DNA of 64,000 nt from PALSA-612 sp963755155 (GTDB lineage Bacteria; Actinomycetota; Thermoleophilia; Gaiellales; Gaiellaceae), in assembly GCA_963755155.1 (NCBI GenBank), contig CAVWIV010000007.1, forward strand, positions 372,001-436,000, written 5' to 3'. Under the pieces are notes generated by a model. It saw only the letters and a list, made by a program, of their open reading frames with translations, ran no database searches and was not told the DNA's origin. The position numbers and the translations under genes were made by a program. Each line of letters starts with the position of its first letter. The stretch's first letter is position 1. Of the stretch, positions 7,922-17,117 are shown piece by piece.

Positions 7922-9498
7922 TCCCGCGCGGCGAGGGCGAGCGGCAGGACCTTCCCGCCTCGTGTGAGCTCGGGCTCCTCCCGTACGACCTCGACCGTGT
8001 CGGTCGCCCGCCACAGAGCTGTCATCACGCGCCCGCCGCCGGGAGAGACATCGAGATGCGCGAGAATGGCTTCGACGACGGCAGCCTCGTCCAGCTCGCC
8101 GAGCCGCGGGTGTGCTCGCAGCTCGAGCCGCGTGACGCCTTCGGTCTCGCGTTCCGCGAACTGGTAGTCCGCAAGCGAGCCGCCGAAGCGGGTCGGCAGC
8201 ACACGTTCGACGAGCTCGAGCAGCGTGTCCCCGAGGAAGCTCACGCCTTCACCGGTGAGCTTCTCGAAGCTGCGGATCGAGTGGAGGTGGGTGCTCAGGT
8301 CGAGCGAGCCGAGCTCGCAGCCGCAGTCCCGCTCCTCGACGGCGGCGAAGTCGTCGGTGACGAGGTTGATCGCGATCGCGCCCATCGCGGGATGGACGGT
8401 GGTGAAGCAGAGCGCGGGCACCGCTCTGCCGTCCTGTACGGTCACCTCGCGCGTGCTCACGGCGTGCCTGCTGGCGCAGAGGTGAACGTCCCCCGGGGCA
8501 GCCGGATCCGCACACGGAACACCGGAGAGGCCCCCGACCTCGCCGTTGTAGTAGAAGCAGGCGCCGCTCGCGCCCACTGACTCGAGCAGGGCGTTCTTCG
8601 CGGGTGTGAACGGCTCGCCGCCCATCCGGAAGAACGTGCCGGCGATGTCGAGCCCGTGCTCGCGCGCCGCGGCGCATAGACGAGCGGTGGCGCTCGGGTT
8701 GGCGACGACGAGCGGCGGCGTGCCGGCGGCAACCCGCTCGGCGACCCACGTAGCGCCCTCGTCTGCTCGCGCGGGCGGAACGTGTCGCGGATAGGGGACG
8801 CGCGCGCCGGCTATGAACGACGCGGCAGTCGTTACCGCGGCCAGCGCACGCGCCTTCCCGGCCTCCGGCTGGGCGCCGAAGGGCGAGGGGCAGTACCACC
8901 GGTCCACTCGGTTTCCGGCTTTTGTGAGTGAGAGAACGTTGCTGAGCCCGCTCTGGATCGGCGGCGCGGGATAGAGGACGAGCGTCGGCCGGCCGTAAAC
9001 CCGGAACGCGGACAGGAACGCTCCTACGTAGGCGGCGTCTTGCGCCCACGCGTCGAAGCTCTGCAGCGTGCGCCGCCCCGGTCCTCGCGCGCCGCCGCTT
9101 CGACCCGCGAAAACGGGCGGTACGGCGGCCGTTCGCGTGTCATCCGGATCGAAGTCGAAGGAGAGACTGCCGCGCCGAACCGGGACGCGCGCGCGGTACT
9201 CGTCCCGTGTCACGTGGACGCCGGCGTCGTACAGCGCGTCGAGCGCACCCTCGAGCCCGCGCTCTCGAACGAGCGCCTTCACGTCGCCGAGCTCGATGCC
9301 GGCCTGGCCGAGCAAGCGAGCGTACGGACTTGTCGGGAAGGGATAGACGGCTTGCTCGAGGAGCGCGGCGAAGTTGTCGTCGCGCGCCCGGCGGCCCTCA
9401 CGAATCAGGGCATGGCAGTCGGTGCGAGCCAGCGGCTGTGAGAGGTAGCGCCGCAGCCCTCGCGTGTAGCGGGCGAGCAGCTTCACGTCGTCGAGCAC
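7894..9498 (-). CDS. PaaK/LuxE-like adenylate-forming protein, paralogue B
   Basis: 534 residues, clearly homologous over its whole length to paralogue A (3670-5262). Shared blocks include AGRSGGARGPGRR, TFFRMGGEPFTPAK, YNGEVGGLSGVPCADP and STHLHSIRSFEKLTGEG. It is probably an acid-activating, adenylate-forming enzyme; the reaction is inferred from weak PaaK/LuxE resemblance only. The GTG at 9498 is chosen because TAGCAT lies 7 nt upstream and the same VDD/LDD start aligns with paralogue A; an open frame reaches back to 9849 but only antisense to livG. It is divergent from a Liv importer and lies convergent with the NMT1-type importer. Confidence 0.6.
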   Translation of the reverse strand: MLDDVKLLARYTRGLRRYLSQPLARTDCHALIREGRRARDDNFAALLEQAVYPFPTSPYARLLGQAGIELGDVKALVRERGLEGALDALYDAGVHVTRDEYRARVPVRRGSLSFDFDPDDTRTAAVPPVFAGRSGGARGPGRRTLQSFDAWAQDAAYVGAFLSAFRVYGRPTLVLYPAPPIQSGLSNVLSLTKAGNRVDRWYCPSPFGAQPEAGKARALAAVTTAASFIAGARVPYPRHVPPARADEGATWVAERVAAGTPPLVVANPSATARLCAAAREHGLDIAGTFFRMGGEPFTPAKNALLESVGASGACFYYNGEVGGLSGVPCADPAAPGDVHLCASRHAVSTREVTVQDGRAVPALCFTTVHPAMGAIAINLVTDDFAAVEERDCGCELGSLDLSTHLHSIRSFEKLTGEGVSFLGDTLLELVERVLPTRFGGSLADYQFAERETEGVTRLELRAHPRLGELDEAAVVEAILAHLDVSPGGGRVMTALWRATDTVEVVREEPELTRGGKVLPLALAARDQPSVASRQ

Positions 9499-9531
9499 GC
9501 GCGGGATGCTACGTGCCTCTAGAGTCGCGCC
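9499..9531. promoter_or_regulatory. Divergent leaderless promoters between paralogue B and livG
   Basis: In 33 bases, TAGAGT (9520-9525) stands 6 nt before the livG GTG on the plus strand. TAGCAT (9511-9506) stands 7 nt before the paralogue B GTG on the minus strand. The two -10 boxes are separated by only 8 bases, so transcription of the two genes probably competes. Confidence 0.5.
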
Positions 9532-10269
9532 GTGGCGCTGCTCGAGGCGCGAAATCTCACCCGTCGCTTCGGCGGCATCGTCGCCGTCGACGACGTGACG
9601 TTCGACGTGCCAAGAGGGGAGATCGTCGGCCTCATCGGCCCCAACGGCGCCGGCAAGACGACGGTCTTCAACCTCGTCACCCGCCTCTACTCGCCGGACG
9701 GCGGCGACATCCACTTTGAAGGCGAGAGCCTGCTCGCCTCGCCAGCGCACAAGGTGATCGGCCGCGGCATCGCGCGCACGTTCCAGAACCTCGCGCTCTT
9801 TCCCTCGATGACGGTGCTCGAGAACGTCCTCGTCGGCTCGCACGTCCACAGGCGGCAGGCGGCGGAGGACGGTCGCCGAGCGCTGTCCCTCCTCGAGTAC
9901 GTGGGCCTCGCCGACGTCGCGTATCGCGAGGCCGGGTCGCTGCCGTACGGCGTCCAGAAGCGGGTCGAGGCGGCCCGCGCGCTCACGTCCGATCCCAAGC
10001 TGCTGCTGCTGGACGAGCCGGCGGGAGGGCTCTCCCGCGAGGAGGTCGAGTCCCTGGGCGACTTCGTCCGCCGCATGCAGGCGGACTTCGCCCTGACCGT
10101 GCTAGTGGTCGAGCACCACATGAGGTTCGTGATGGGGATCTGCGACCGCGTACATGTGCTCGACTTCGGCCGGCTGATCGCGAGCGGCACGCCCGCCGAG
10201 GTGCAGGCGGACCCCGCAGTGATCGAGGCCTACCTCGGCAAGCGCGAGAACGGAGACGGCACCGCGTGA
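9532..10269 (+). CDS. livG: Branched-chain amino acid type ABC importer ATPase LivG
   Basis: 245 residues. Walker A GPNGAGKTT at 36-44, the LivG-specific GIARTFQNLALFPSMTVLENV region, a degenerate signature LPYGVQKRVEAARAL, Walker B LLLLDEPAGGL and the C-terminal BCA_ABC_TP pattern PAVIEAYLGK. It energises import with LivF. It is the first gene of a livG-livF-livH-livM-livK operon with 4-base or 1-base overlaps between genes. The ligand is not certain; Liv-type systems of actinobacteria also carry aromatic acids, urea or amides, and the divergent PaaK-like gene would fit an acid. Confidence 0.92.
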   Translation: MALLEARNLTRRFGGIVAVDDVTFDVPRGEIVGLIGPNGAGKTTVFNLVTRLYSPDGGDIHFEGESLLASPAHKVIGRGIARTFQNLALFPSMTVLENVLVGSHVHRRQAAEDGRRALSLLEYVGLADVAYREAGSLPYGVQKRVEAARALTSDPKLLLLDEPAGGLSREEVESLGDFVRRMQADFALTVLVVEHHMRFVMGICDRVHVLDFGRLIASGTPAEVQADPAVIEAYLGKRENGDGTA

Positions 10270-10980
10270 CGCCGCTGCTCGAGCTCGAGGACGTCCACGC
10301 CCGCTACGGGGAGACGAGGGCGCTGCACGGCGTGTCCCTCCACGTCGACGAGGGCGTCGAGCCTCGCGCTGCTCGGTGCCAACGGCGCCGGGAAGACGAC
10401 GACGCTGCGGGCCGTCTCCGGGCTCGTACGCAAGACCGGGCACGTCTCGTTCGCGGGGCGCTCCATCGCGCGCAAGACGCCCGAGGCCGTCGCCCGGCTC
10501 GGCGTCGCGCACGTGCCGCAGGGCCGCGGCATCATCGGCGACCTCACGGTCTCCGAGAACCTGCGCCTCGGCGCGTACACCAGGCGCGACCGGGCGGAGG
10601 TGAAGGCCGACATAGCGCGCGTCCTCGAGCAGTTCCCGCGCCTCGGCGAGCGGCTATCGCAGGCCGCGGGCACGCTCTCGGGTGGCGAGCAGCAGATGCT
10701 CGCGCTCGGCCGAGCCCTCGTCCAGCGGCCGCGCCTGCTGATGCTGGACGAGCCGTCGCTCGGCCTGGCTCCATTGATCGTGCGCGAGATCTTCGCCGTG
10801 CTCGAGCGGCTGAACCGCGAGGAAGGGCTCGCAGTGCTCGTCGTCGAGCAGGACGCCGCCGTCGCGCTCGAGACGTGCCGCGAGGCCTGTGTGCTCGAGG
10901 TCGGTCACGTCGTCCTCTCGGGGCCGAGTGAGGAGCTCGCCGAGAACGAGTCCGTGCGGAAGGCGTACCTCGGCTACTGA
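10266..10980 (+). CDS. livF: ABC importer ATPase LivF (one-base frameshift in this sequence)
   Basis: Reads as LivF in two frames. The first frame gives LLELEDVHARYGETRALHGVSLHVDEG. After one surplus base near 10358-10361 the next frame gives LALLGANGAGKTTTL (Walker A), VPQGRGIIGDLTVSENL, signature LSGGEQQMLALGRAL, Walker B LLMLDEPSLGL and the terminal VRKAYLGY typical of LivF. Deleting one base restores a normal product of about 237 residues. The start overlaps the livG stop and the stop overlaps the livH ATG, so the operon is intact and a sequencing error is the simplest explanation. Confidence 0.85.
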
Positions 10981-11894
10981 TGGATGTCCTCGCCTTCACC
11001 TGGACCGACTTCGCGCAGCAGGTCGTGAGCGGGCTCGCGACGGGATCGATCTACGCGAGCCTCGCGCTCGCGATCGTGATCATCTACCGCGCGACGGCCG
11101 TCATCAACTTCGCGCAGGGCGAGATGGCGATGTTCTCGACGTTCATCGCCTGGTGGCTCGTCGCCGACCCGAGCGGTCCCGAATATCACCTCTGGATCGG
11201 CTTCACGCTGACGCTCGCCATCTCGTTCCTGGGCGGCGTTGCGCTCGAGCGGCTCGTCATCCGGCCGGTGGAGGGTGCGCCGGTGCTGACGATCGTCATG
11301 GTCACGCTCGGCCTCGGCATCGCGCTCTTCGGACTTGCGGCGTGGATCTGGGGCGCCGATACGAAGAGCTTCCCCAGCGCGTTCTCGACGCGCACGATCG
11401 ACGCCGGCGGCGTCGTCTTCTCCATCCAGGACGCGGGATTCGTCGCCGTCACGTTCGGCGCGGTCGGGCTGCTCTGGCTCTTCTTCCAGCACACGAAGCC
11501 GGGCCTCGGCATGCGCGCGGCCGCCGGCGACCGGCAGGCAAGCCGCCTGCTCGGCGTGCGAGCGAGCTGGATGATCGCGCTCGGCTGGGGGCTCGCCGCG
11601 GCGTTCGGCGCGCTCGCGGGGATGATGGCGGCGCCGACCGTCTTCCTCGACCCGAACATGATGCGCGGCATCCTGCTCTACGCGTTCGCGGCGGCCGTGC
11701 TGGGCGGGCTCGACAGCCCCCTCGGAGCCGTCGTCGGCGGGCTCGTGCTCGGCGTCGTCCTCAATCTCCTGGGCACGTACGTCGACTTCTTCGGCGGCGA
11801 GATGCGGCTCGTGGGCGGGCTCGTCGTCATCCTCGGCGTCCTCTACTTCCGGCCGCAGGGCCTCTTCGGCCGTGCCGTCGTGAGGCGCGTGTGA
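10980..11894 (+). CDS. livH: Liv-type ABC importer permease LivH
   Basis: 304 residues, all hydrophobic helices, the usual size for LivH. Family features are GLATGSIYASLALAIVIIYRATAVINFAQGEM near the N-terminus and AVLGGLDSPLGAVVGGLVLGV near the C-terminus. It forms the membrane channel with LivM. The ATG at 10980 shares its first base with the livF TGA stop, and the livH stop in turn overlaps the livM ATG, giving tight coupling. Confidence 0.93.
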   Translation: MDVLAFTWTDFAQQVVSGLATGSIYASLALAIVIIYRATAVINFAQGEMAMFSTFIAWWLVADPSGPEYHLWIGFTLTLAISFLGGVALERLVIRPVEGAPVLTIVMVTLGLGIALFGLAAWIWGADTKSFPSAFSTRTIDAGGVVFSIQDAGFVAVTFGAVGLLWLFFQHTKPGLGMRAAAGDRQASRLLGVRASWMIALGWGLAAAFGALAGMMAAPTVFLDPNMMRGILLYAFAAAVLGGLDSPLGAVVGGLVLGVVLNLLGTYVDFFGGEMRLVGGLVVILGVLYFRPQGLFGRAVVRRV

Positions 11895-12937
11895 TGAAGG
11901 GGCTGCGCGGCTCCTCGTTCGCGACGGCTGCCGCCGTAGTCCTCTTCGTCGCCGCCGTCGCCCTGCTGCCGTTCTTCGTGGACGACTTCCAGGCGTCCCA
12001 GTACGCGTACGTCGGCATCTACTTCATCGCCATCTGCGGCCTCAACATCCTCACCGGGTACACGGGCCAGATCTCGCTCGGGCACGGCGCGTTCATGGCC
12101 GTCGGCGGCTACACGACCGCCATCCTCGCCGCGAAGGCCGGCTTTCCGTACTGGACGACGATCCCGCTCGCGGGCATCGCGGCCGGCGTCGCCGGCCTGC
12201 TGCTCGCTGTCCCGGCCCTGCGGCTCTCGGGCCTCTATCTCGCGCTGGCGACGTTCGGGATCGCCCTCGCCGCGCCGGCGCTCATCAAGAAGTACCCCGA
12301 CCTCACGGGCGGCTCGACCGGCCTCTCCTTCGATCTCGTCTCCGCGCCGTCGTGGACTGGCCTCTCCACGAACGATTGGTACTACTACCTCTGCTGGACG
12401 ATCGCGCTCGTGCTGCTCGGCGCCGCGTGGTTGCTCCTGCGCGGTCGCACGGGACGCTCGTTCCGCGCCGTCCGCGACAGCGAGGTGGCGGCGGTGTCGT
12501 TCGGCATCCACCTGCCGACGTACAAGATGCTCGCGTTCTCGGTGTCGGCCTTCTACGCCGGCGTCGCGGGCGCCCTGTTCGCCGTCGTCAACCTCAGCTA
12601 CGCGAGCCCGGAGACGTTCTCGCTGCGCCTGTCCATCTATCTCGTCGTCGGCACGGTGGCGGCGGGGCTCGGCACGCTGTGGGGAATCGTGTTCGGCGCG
12701 CTGCTCATCGAGTGGCTCGTCGTGCCGACGTTCGAGGTGGCGACCGTCTCGCGGACGGACATCGTCGAGTGGGCCGACAAGGTGCTGCCGCTGACGCTCG
12801 ATCCGAGCGCCATCGGCATCGCCGACTTCGTCTTCGGCGCGGTGCTCGTCGGCGTGATGCTCCTGCTGCCGAAAGGCGCCGGCGGGCTGCTACGGCGGGG
12901 CGTAACCGGCCTGGCAGACCGTCTGTACACTCGCTAG
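11894..12937 (+). CDS. livM: Liv-type ABC importer permease LivM
   Basis: 347 residues with about ten membrane segments. The family block ICGLNILTGYTGQISLGHGAFMAVGGY is present in pieces at about residues 42-68, then VPALRLSGLYLALATFGIA and the cytoplasmic loop SFRAVRDSEVAAVSFGI that contacts the ATPases. The ATG overlaps the livH stop. The frame is open upstream to 10889 but that part is antisense-like shadow. It pairs with LivH in the importer. Confidence 0.93.
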   Translation: MKGLRGSSFATAAAVVLFVAAVALLPFFVDDFQASQYAYVGIYFIAICGLNILTGYTGQISLGHGAFMAVGGYTTAILAAKAGFPYWTTIPLAGIAAGVAGLLLAVPALRLSGLYLALATFGIALAAPALIKKYPDLTGGSTGLSFDLVSAPSWTGLSTNDWYYYLCWTIALVLLGAAWLLLRGRTGRSFRAVRDSEVAAVSFGIHLPTYKMLAFSVSAFYAGVAGALFAVVNLSYASPETFSLRLSIYLVVGTVAAGLGTLWGIVFGALLIEWLVVPTFEVATVSRTDIVEWADKVLPLTLDPSAIGIADFVFGAVLVGVMLLLPKGAGGLLRRGVTGLADRLYTR

Positions 12938-12944
12938 CGGCCTG

Positions 12945-14183
12945 ATGCGAAGGTTCGGTCTCACTGCGCTGCTAGCCCTGGCGCTCGTCGCGGTCGGCTC
13001 CGCTCTGGGCGGCTCGACGGCCGATCCTGGGATCTCGAGCAACGAGATCCTCATCGGCGGCACGGCGCCGATCTCCGGCGAGGCATCCTCCGCCGCCGCG
13101 GTCGCCCGCGGCGCCGAGGCGTACTTCAAGTCCGTGAACGCCGCGGGCGGCGTGAACAAGCGAAAGATCGTCTACAAGTACCTCGACGACGGGTACGACC
13201 CGTCGAAGACCGTCCAGGTCATCCGCGAGCTCGTCCAGCAGGACCAGGTCTTCGCGGTCTTCAACACGCTCGGCACGAACAACAACCTCGCCGTCCGGGA
13301 CTTCCTCAACCAGTCGGGCGTCCCGCACGTCTTCGTCGCGAGCGGCGCGAACACGTGGGGCGCGGACTACAAGAAGTTCCCGTGGACGATCGGCTTCATC
13401 CCCAGCTACATCCTCGAGGGGGTCGTGTACGGGCGGTACATCGTCAAGAACCATCCGACGCTGAAGCTCGGCGTCCTCTACCAGGACGACGCGTACGGCA
13501 AGGACATGGTCGCCGGCCTGAAGAAGGGTCTGGGCAAGAACGCGAAGCAGATCGTCTCGCTCGTCGGCTACGACCCCACCGGCGCGAACGTCGCCTCGCA
13601 GGTCGCCCAGATCAAGGCGTCGAAGGCGAACGCGTACCTCATCTTCGCCTTCGGGAAGTTCGCGGTGCAGGCGTCGCGTGAGGCCGCGATCCTGGGTTGG
13701 AAGCCGAAGCTCGTCATCGTGAACCTCGTCGCCACCTCGGCGAACCTCATGGGCCTCGGCGACCTCGCCGGCGGGAAGGCCATCAACAAGGGCGCGATCT
13801 CGATCGCCGTGCTGAAGGATCCCACCGACCCCAAGTGGGCGAAGGACCCGGGGCTCGCCGCAGCGCGCAAGATCCTCAAGAAGCAGATCCCCAGCGCGAA
13901 CCTGAAGGACGGCTACTACTACGCCGGCATGGCGTCGGCGATGTCGCTCGTCACCGTCCTCAAGCGAGCGGGGCAGAACCTCACGCGCGCCTCCTTGATG
14001 AAGGCCGCGCGCTCGCAGAACCAGCCGAAGCACCCGCTGCTGATCCCTGGCATCGGTGTGAAGACGTCACCGACCGACGGCTTCCCGATCGAGCAGGTGG
14101 CGCTCCAGCGCTGGGTCAGCGGCAAGGGCCAGGCGACCGGCCACTGGTCGCTCTTCGGCCCGCTCCGCACCGCAAAGAGCTAA
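12945..14183 (+). CDS. livK: Liv-type ABC substrate-binding protein LivK
   Basis: 412 residues. The signal peptide (LTALLALALVAVGSALGG) has no lipobox cysteine, so the mature protein (starting about residue 25) may be exported free or held otherwise. The periplasmic-binding fold I pattern of the ANF/LivK group is clear: EILIGGTAPISGEASSAAAV, FAVFNTLGTNNNLAVRDFLN and LGVLYQDDAYGKDMVAGLKKG. It lies 7 bases after livM. A TACACT box 13 nt before the ATG could add transcription of this gene alone. The stop overlaps that of the convergent HerA-like gene. Confidence 0.92.
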   Translation: MRRFGLTALLALALVAVGSALGGSTADPGISSNEILIGGTAPISGEASSAAAVARGAEAYFKSVNAAGGVNKRKIVYKYLDDGYDPSKTVQVIRELVQQDQVFAVFNTLGTNNNLAVRDFLNQSGVPHVFVASGANTWGADYKKFPWTIGFIPSYILEGVVYGRYIVKNHPTLKLGVLYQDDAYGKDMVAGLKKGLGKNAKQIVSLVGYDPTGANVASQVAQIKASKANAYLIFAFGKFAVQASREAAILGWKPKLVIVNLVATSANLMGLGDLAGGKAINKGAISIAVLKDPTDPKWAKDPGLAAARKILKKQIPSANLKDGYYYAGMASAMSLVTVLKRAGQNLTRASLMKAARSQNQPKHPLLIPGIGVKTSPTDGFPIEQVALQRWVSGKGQATGHWSLFGPLRTAKS

Positions 14184-15714
14184 CGCATACTGCGGCGCAG
14201 CAGGCCCATGAGGCCGCGGACGATCTCGCGGCGGATCGTGCGGCCCTCGGGTGAGCGGAGGATGTCGCCGACTACGCCGTCGTCGTCCTTCGTGGTTCGC
14301 GACCGCGGCTTCGGCTTCGGTTGTGGGCTCGGCTTCGGCGGTGGCGGAACCTTCACGTCCCAGTCCGTGGCCTGCTCGAGACGCTCGGCGAGCATCTCCC
14401 GCGCGCTCTCCTTGTCGATCCGCGTGCCGTACTTCGCGTAACAGCGGCGAGGCCTTCGCGACCTCTGCGACGTTGCCCATCGGCTCGAGCTTCGACCGCG
14501 GCGGCCGGATGCTCGTGTGCGCGACAGGCGTCGGCACGCCGCGCTCGTCGAGCACGGTGACGACCGCTTCGCCGATGGCGAGCTGCGGCAGCAGTTCCTC
14601 CAGGTCGTAGTCCTCCGACTTCGGGTACGTGCGCACGGCGGCGCGCAGCGCCTTCGCGTCGTCGGGAGTGTGCGCGCGCAGCGCGTGCTGCACGCGGCTG
14701 CCGAGCTGCGCGAGCACGTCCGCGTGCACGTCCTTCGGCGTCTGGGTGACGAAGAAGACGCCGATGCCCTTCGAGCGGATGAGTCGCGCCGTGCCCACCA
14801 CGGCCTCGACGAACGCCTTCGACGCATCCTTGAACAGCAGGTGCGCCTCGTCGAAGAAGAAGACGAGCTTCGGCTTCGGCAGGTCGCCGACCTCGGGCAG
14901 CGTCTCGAACAGCTCGCCGAGCAGCCACATCGTCGCCGTCGACCAGAGCAGCGGCTTGTCGCGCACGTCGCCGAGCTCGAGCAGCGAGATCACGCCGCGG
15001 CCCGTCCGCGTCCGTGCGGATCAGGTCGTTGATGTCGAGCTGCGGCTCGCCGAAGAGCTCGTTGCCGCCGCCGTCCTCGACCTGCACGAGCGCGCGCAGC
15101 AGCACGCCGATGGTCGCGGGCGAGACGCCGCCGATCCCCTTCAGCTCGGCGCGGCCCTCGTCGGAGTCTAGGAACTGGAGCATCGCCCGCAGGTCGGAGA
15201 GATCGACGAGCGGCAGTCCCTTCTGATCCGCGTAATGGAAGAGCAGGGACAGGCTCTGCTCCTGCGTCTTGTTCGCGTCGAGGATCTTTGCCAGCAGGAG
15301 CGGGCCGAAGTCGGAGACGGTGACGCGGATCGGCGCGCCGGGGCCGAGCCCGCCGAGCGAGTAGTACTCGACGGGGAAGGCCTGCGGCTCGAACGGCTCA
15401 CCGAGGGCTTCCAGCCGCTGCTCCACCCATGTGCCCTTGTCGCCCTTCGCTGCGAGCCCGGAGAGGTCGCCCTTCACGTCGGTGGCGAAGACCGAAACGC
15501 CCGCGGCCGAGAGCTGCTCCGCGAGCGTGCGGAGCGTCGTCGTCTTCCCCGTGCCGGTCGCTCCGGCGACCAGGCCGTGCCGGTTCGCGGTCTTCAGCGG
15601 GAAGCGAATGACTGCTTCAGGGGCGACGTCGCCGTCGATGATCGCGCGCCCGACCTCGATCGACTCGCCGCGCACGGCGTATGCCTCCGCAAGTCTCTTT
15701 GCGAGATCACTCAT
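14180..15714 (-). CDS. HerA-like (DUF853) bipolar ATPase/helicase, two one-base frameshifts in this sequence
   Basis: The three frames join into a product of about 511 residues, normal for DUF853. Walker A GATGTGKTT is at residues 51-59, Walker B KLVFFFDEAHLLF follows in the second frame, then GVFFVTQTPKDV. The last frame ends with a proline/lysine-rich linker and the conserved tail REIVRGLMGLLRRS. Surplus bases lie near 14999-15003 and 14440-14441; removing each restores ADGRGVISLLELG and SPLYAKYGT. HerA-type ATPases act on DNA ends or as DNA pumps; the exact role of this subfamily is unknown. The ATG at 15714 overlaps the lysA stop by 8 bases, so the two are co-translated. Confidence 0.82.
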
Positions 15715-16979
15715 GAGCTTCCAGCGCGAGCAGGTCGTCCACCGTCTCGCGGCGGCGGATGATACGGGCCTCGCCGTCCGCAACGAGCACGGCCGCGGGC
15801 CGGGGGACAGCGTTGTAGTTCGAGCTCATCCCGAGCGTGTACGCGCCGGTCGCCGCGACGGCGAGGATGTCTCCGCGGCGCGGCTCGGGCAGGAGCGCCC
15901 GCTCGATCATGACGTCGGCCGACTCGCAGTGCTTGCCGCAGATCGCGTACGCGCCCGCAGCCGGCTCGTCCACGCGGTCGGCGAGCAGCGCCGTGTGACG
16001 CGCGCCGTAGAGCTGCGGGCGCGGGTTGTCGGACATGCCGCCGTCGACTGCGACGTACGTCACGTTCTCGCTCGCCTGCTTGATCGAGCCGACGCGGTAG
16101 AGCGTGACGCCCGCCTGGCCCACGAGCGAGCGGCCCGGCTCGAGGATGACGCGCGGCTGCGGAAGGTCGTGGAGCGACCACGCGTGCTCGAGCCGGTCGA
16201 GCAGCGCGCGCACGAACGTCTCCACCGGCAGCCGCGGATCCTCGTCCGTGTAGGGGATGCCGAGCCCGCCGCCGAGGTCGACGACAGACGGCGTCCAGTC
16301 GAGCTCCGTCCGGCAGTCCGCGGCGAAGGCGGCGAGCCAGTCGATCGCCATCCGCTCTGCGCCGACTCCGAGCAGCTGCGAGCCGATGTGCACGTGCAGG
16401 CCCTCGGCGTCCAGGCCGAGCTCGGCCGCAGCGCGAGATCGTCGCGGACGCCTGCTCCGGCGTCAGCCCGAACTTCGAGCCGCGGTGGCCGGTGGCGATC
16501 GCCCAGTGCGTGTCGGCGTCGATGCCCGGCGTAACGCGCACGAGCACACGGCGCCCGCCCGCGGCCGCCGCACGCTCGGCGTCGTCGGCGGCATCGAGCA
16601 CGACGAGACAGTCGGCCTCCGCGGCCGCCTCGAGCTCCTCGTCCGACTTGTTGTTCCCGTCCAGAACGATGTCGCCGCCGTCGATGCCGGCGCGGCGTGC
16701 GTAGGCGAGCTCGCCGAGCGTCGATGCCTCCGCGCCGAGCCCTTCCTCGGCGAATACGCGGAGGACGGCGAGATTGGGGAACGCCTTGACGCTGTAGAGG
16801 ACTGCTGCGTCGGGAGCAGCGTCCCGGTACGCGCGTGCACGTGCGCGCAACGTCTGTTTGCAGTAGACGACGAGCGGCGTGCCGTGCGCCTCCGCCAGCG
16901 CCGACGCCGCAACGCCGCCGAGCCGCAACTCGCCGTCGTCGACGGCCGCCGAATCGGGAAAGAGCGGCAGCACCGACAT
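15707..16979 (-). CDS. lysA: Diaminopimelate decarboxylase (one-base frameshift in this sequence)
   Basis: LysA converts meso-diaminopimelate to L-lysine in the cytosol with pyridoxal phosphate. The PLP lysine is K65 in LYSVKAFPN. VDLGGGLGIPY binds the phosphate, EPGRSLVG and the active-site CGKHCESAD follow. One surplus base at 16430 splits the gene; deleting it joins TISRAAELGLDAEGLHV to HIGSQLL. The total is about 424 residues, as expected. The ATG at 16979 is preceded by TAGCGT at 7 nt. The gene is divergent from leuS, so lysine and leucine-charging functions share a short control region. Confidence 0.88.
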
Positions 16980-17016
16980 GACTTCGACGCTAGCAGGCGT
17001 TACACTGTGCTCAGAG
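16980..17016. promoter_or_regulatory. Divergent promoters for lysA and the leuS leader
   Basis: Minus strand: TAGCGT (16992-16987) sits 7 nt before the lysA ATG. Plus strand: TACACT (17001-17006) would start transcription at about 17013, just before the leader-peptide ATG at 17017. No strong -35 box is seen. Confidence 0.45.
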
Positions 17017-17037
17017 ATGCAGGTTCTTCTCGCATAG
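17017..17037 (+). CDS. Candidate leuS leader peptide MQVLLA
   Basis: A six-codon frame, ATG CAG GTT CTT CTC GCA TAG, with two adjacent leucine codons (17026-17031). It starts about 10 nt after a TACACT box and 101 nt before the leuS ATG. A hairpin and an intrinsic terminator follow. The arrangement matches ribosome-mediated attenuation: scarce charged tRNA-Leu would stall a ribosome on the leucine codons and change downstream pairing. Codon choice and position are seen directly; function is inferred. Confidence 0.45.
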   Translation: MQVLLA

Positions 17038-17040
17038 ATC

Positions 17041-17101
17041 AGGAGGCAACGCGGCCGAGCCGCGGCAGTCTCCCACGGCCTCTCACTCGAGAGGCTTTTT
17101 T
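17041..17101 (+). terminator. leuS attenuator: antiterminator arms and intrinsic terminator
   Basis: The terminator is a perfect 7-bp stem GCCTCTC (17078-17084), loop ACTC, GAGAGGC (17089-17095), followed by six T (17096-17101). Upstream, CGCGGC (17050-17055) and GCCGCG (17059-17064) form a small hairpin. GAGGC at 17043-17047 can pair with GCCTC (17078-17082), which would block the terminator. An AGGAGG at 17041-17046 has no start codon close behind it, so it is more likely a pairing arm than a ribosome site. Readthrough would reach leuS at 17118. Confidence 0.65.
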
Positions 17102-17117
17102 GTACCCAAGGACGGAC

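Noticed and set aside
16980..17117. T-box riboswitch before leuS
   Set aside because: No T-box sequence (AGGGTGGNACCGCG-like), no specifier loop or Stem I features; the region fits a leader-peptide attenuator better.
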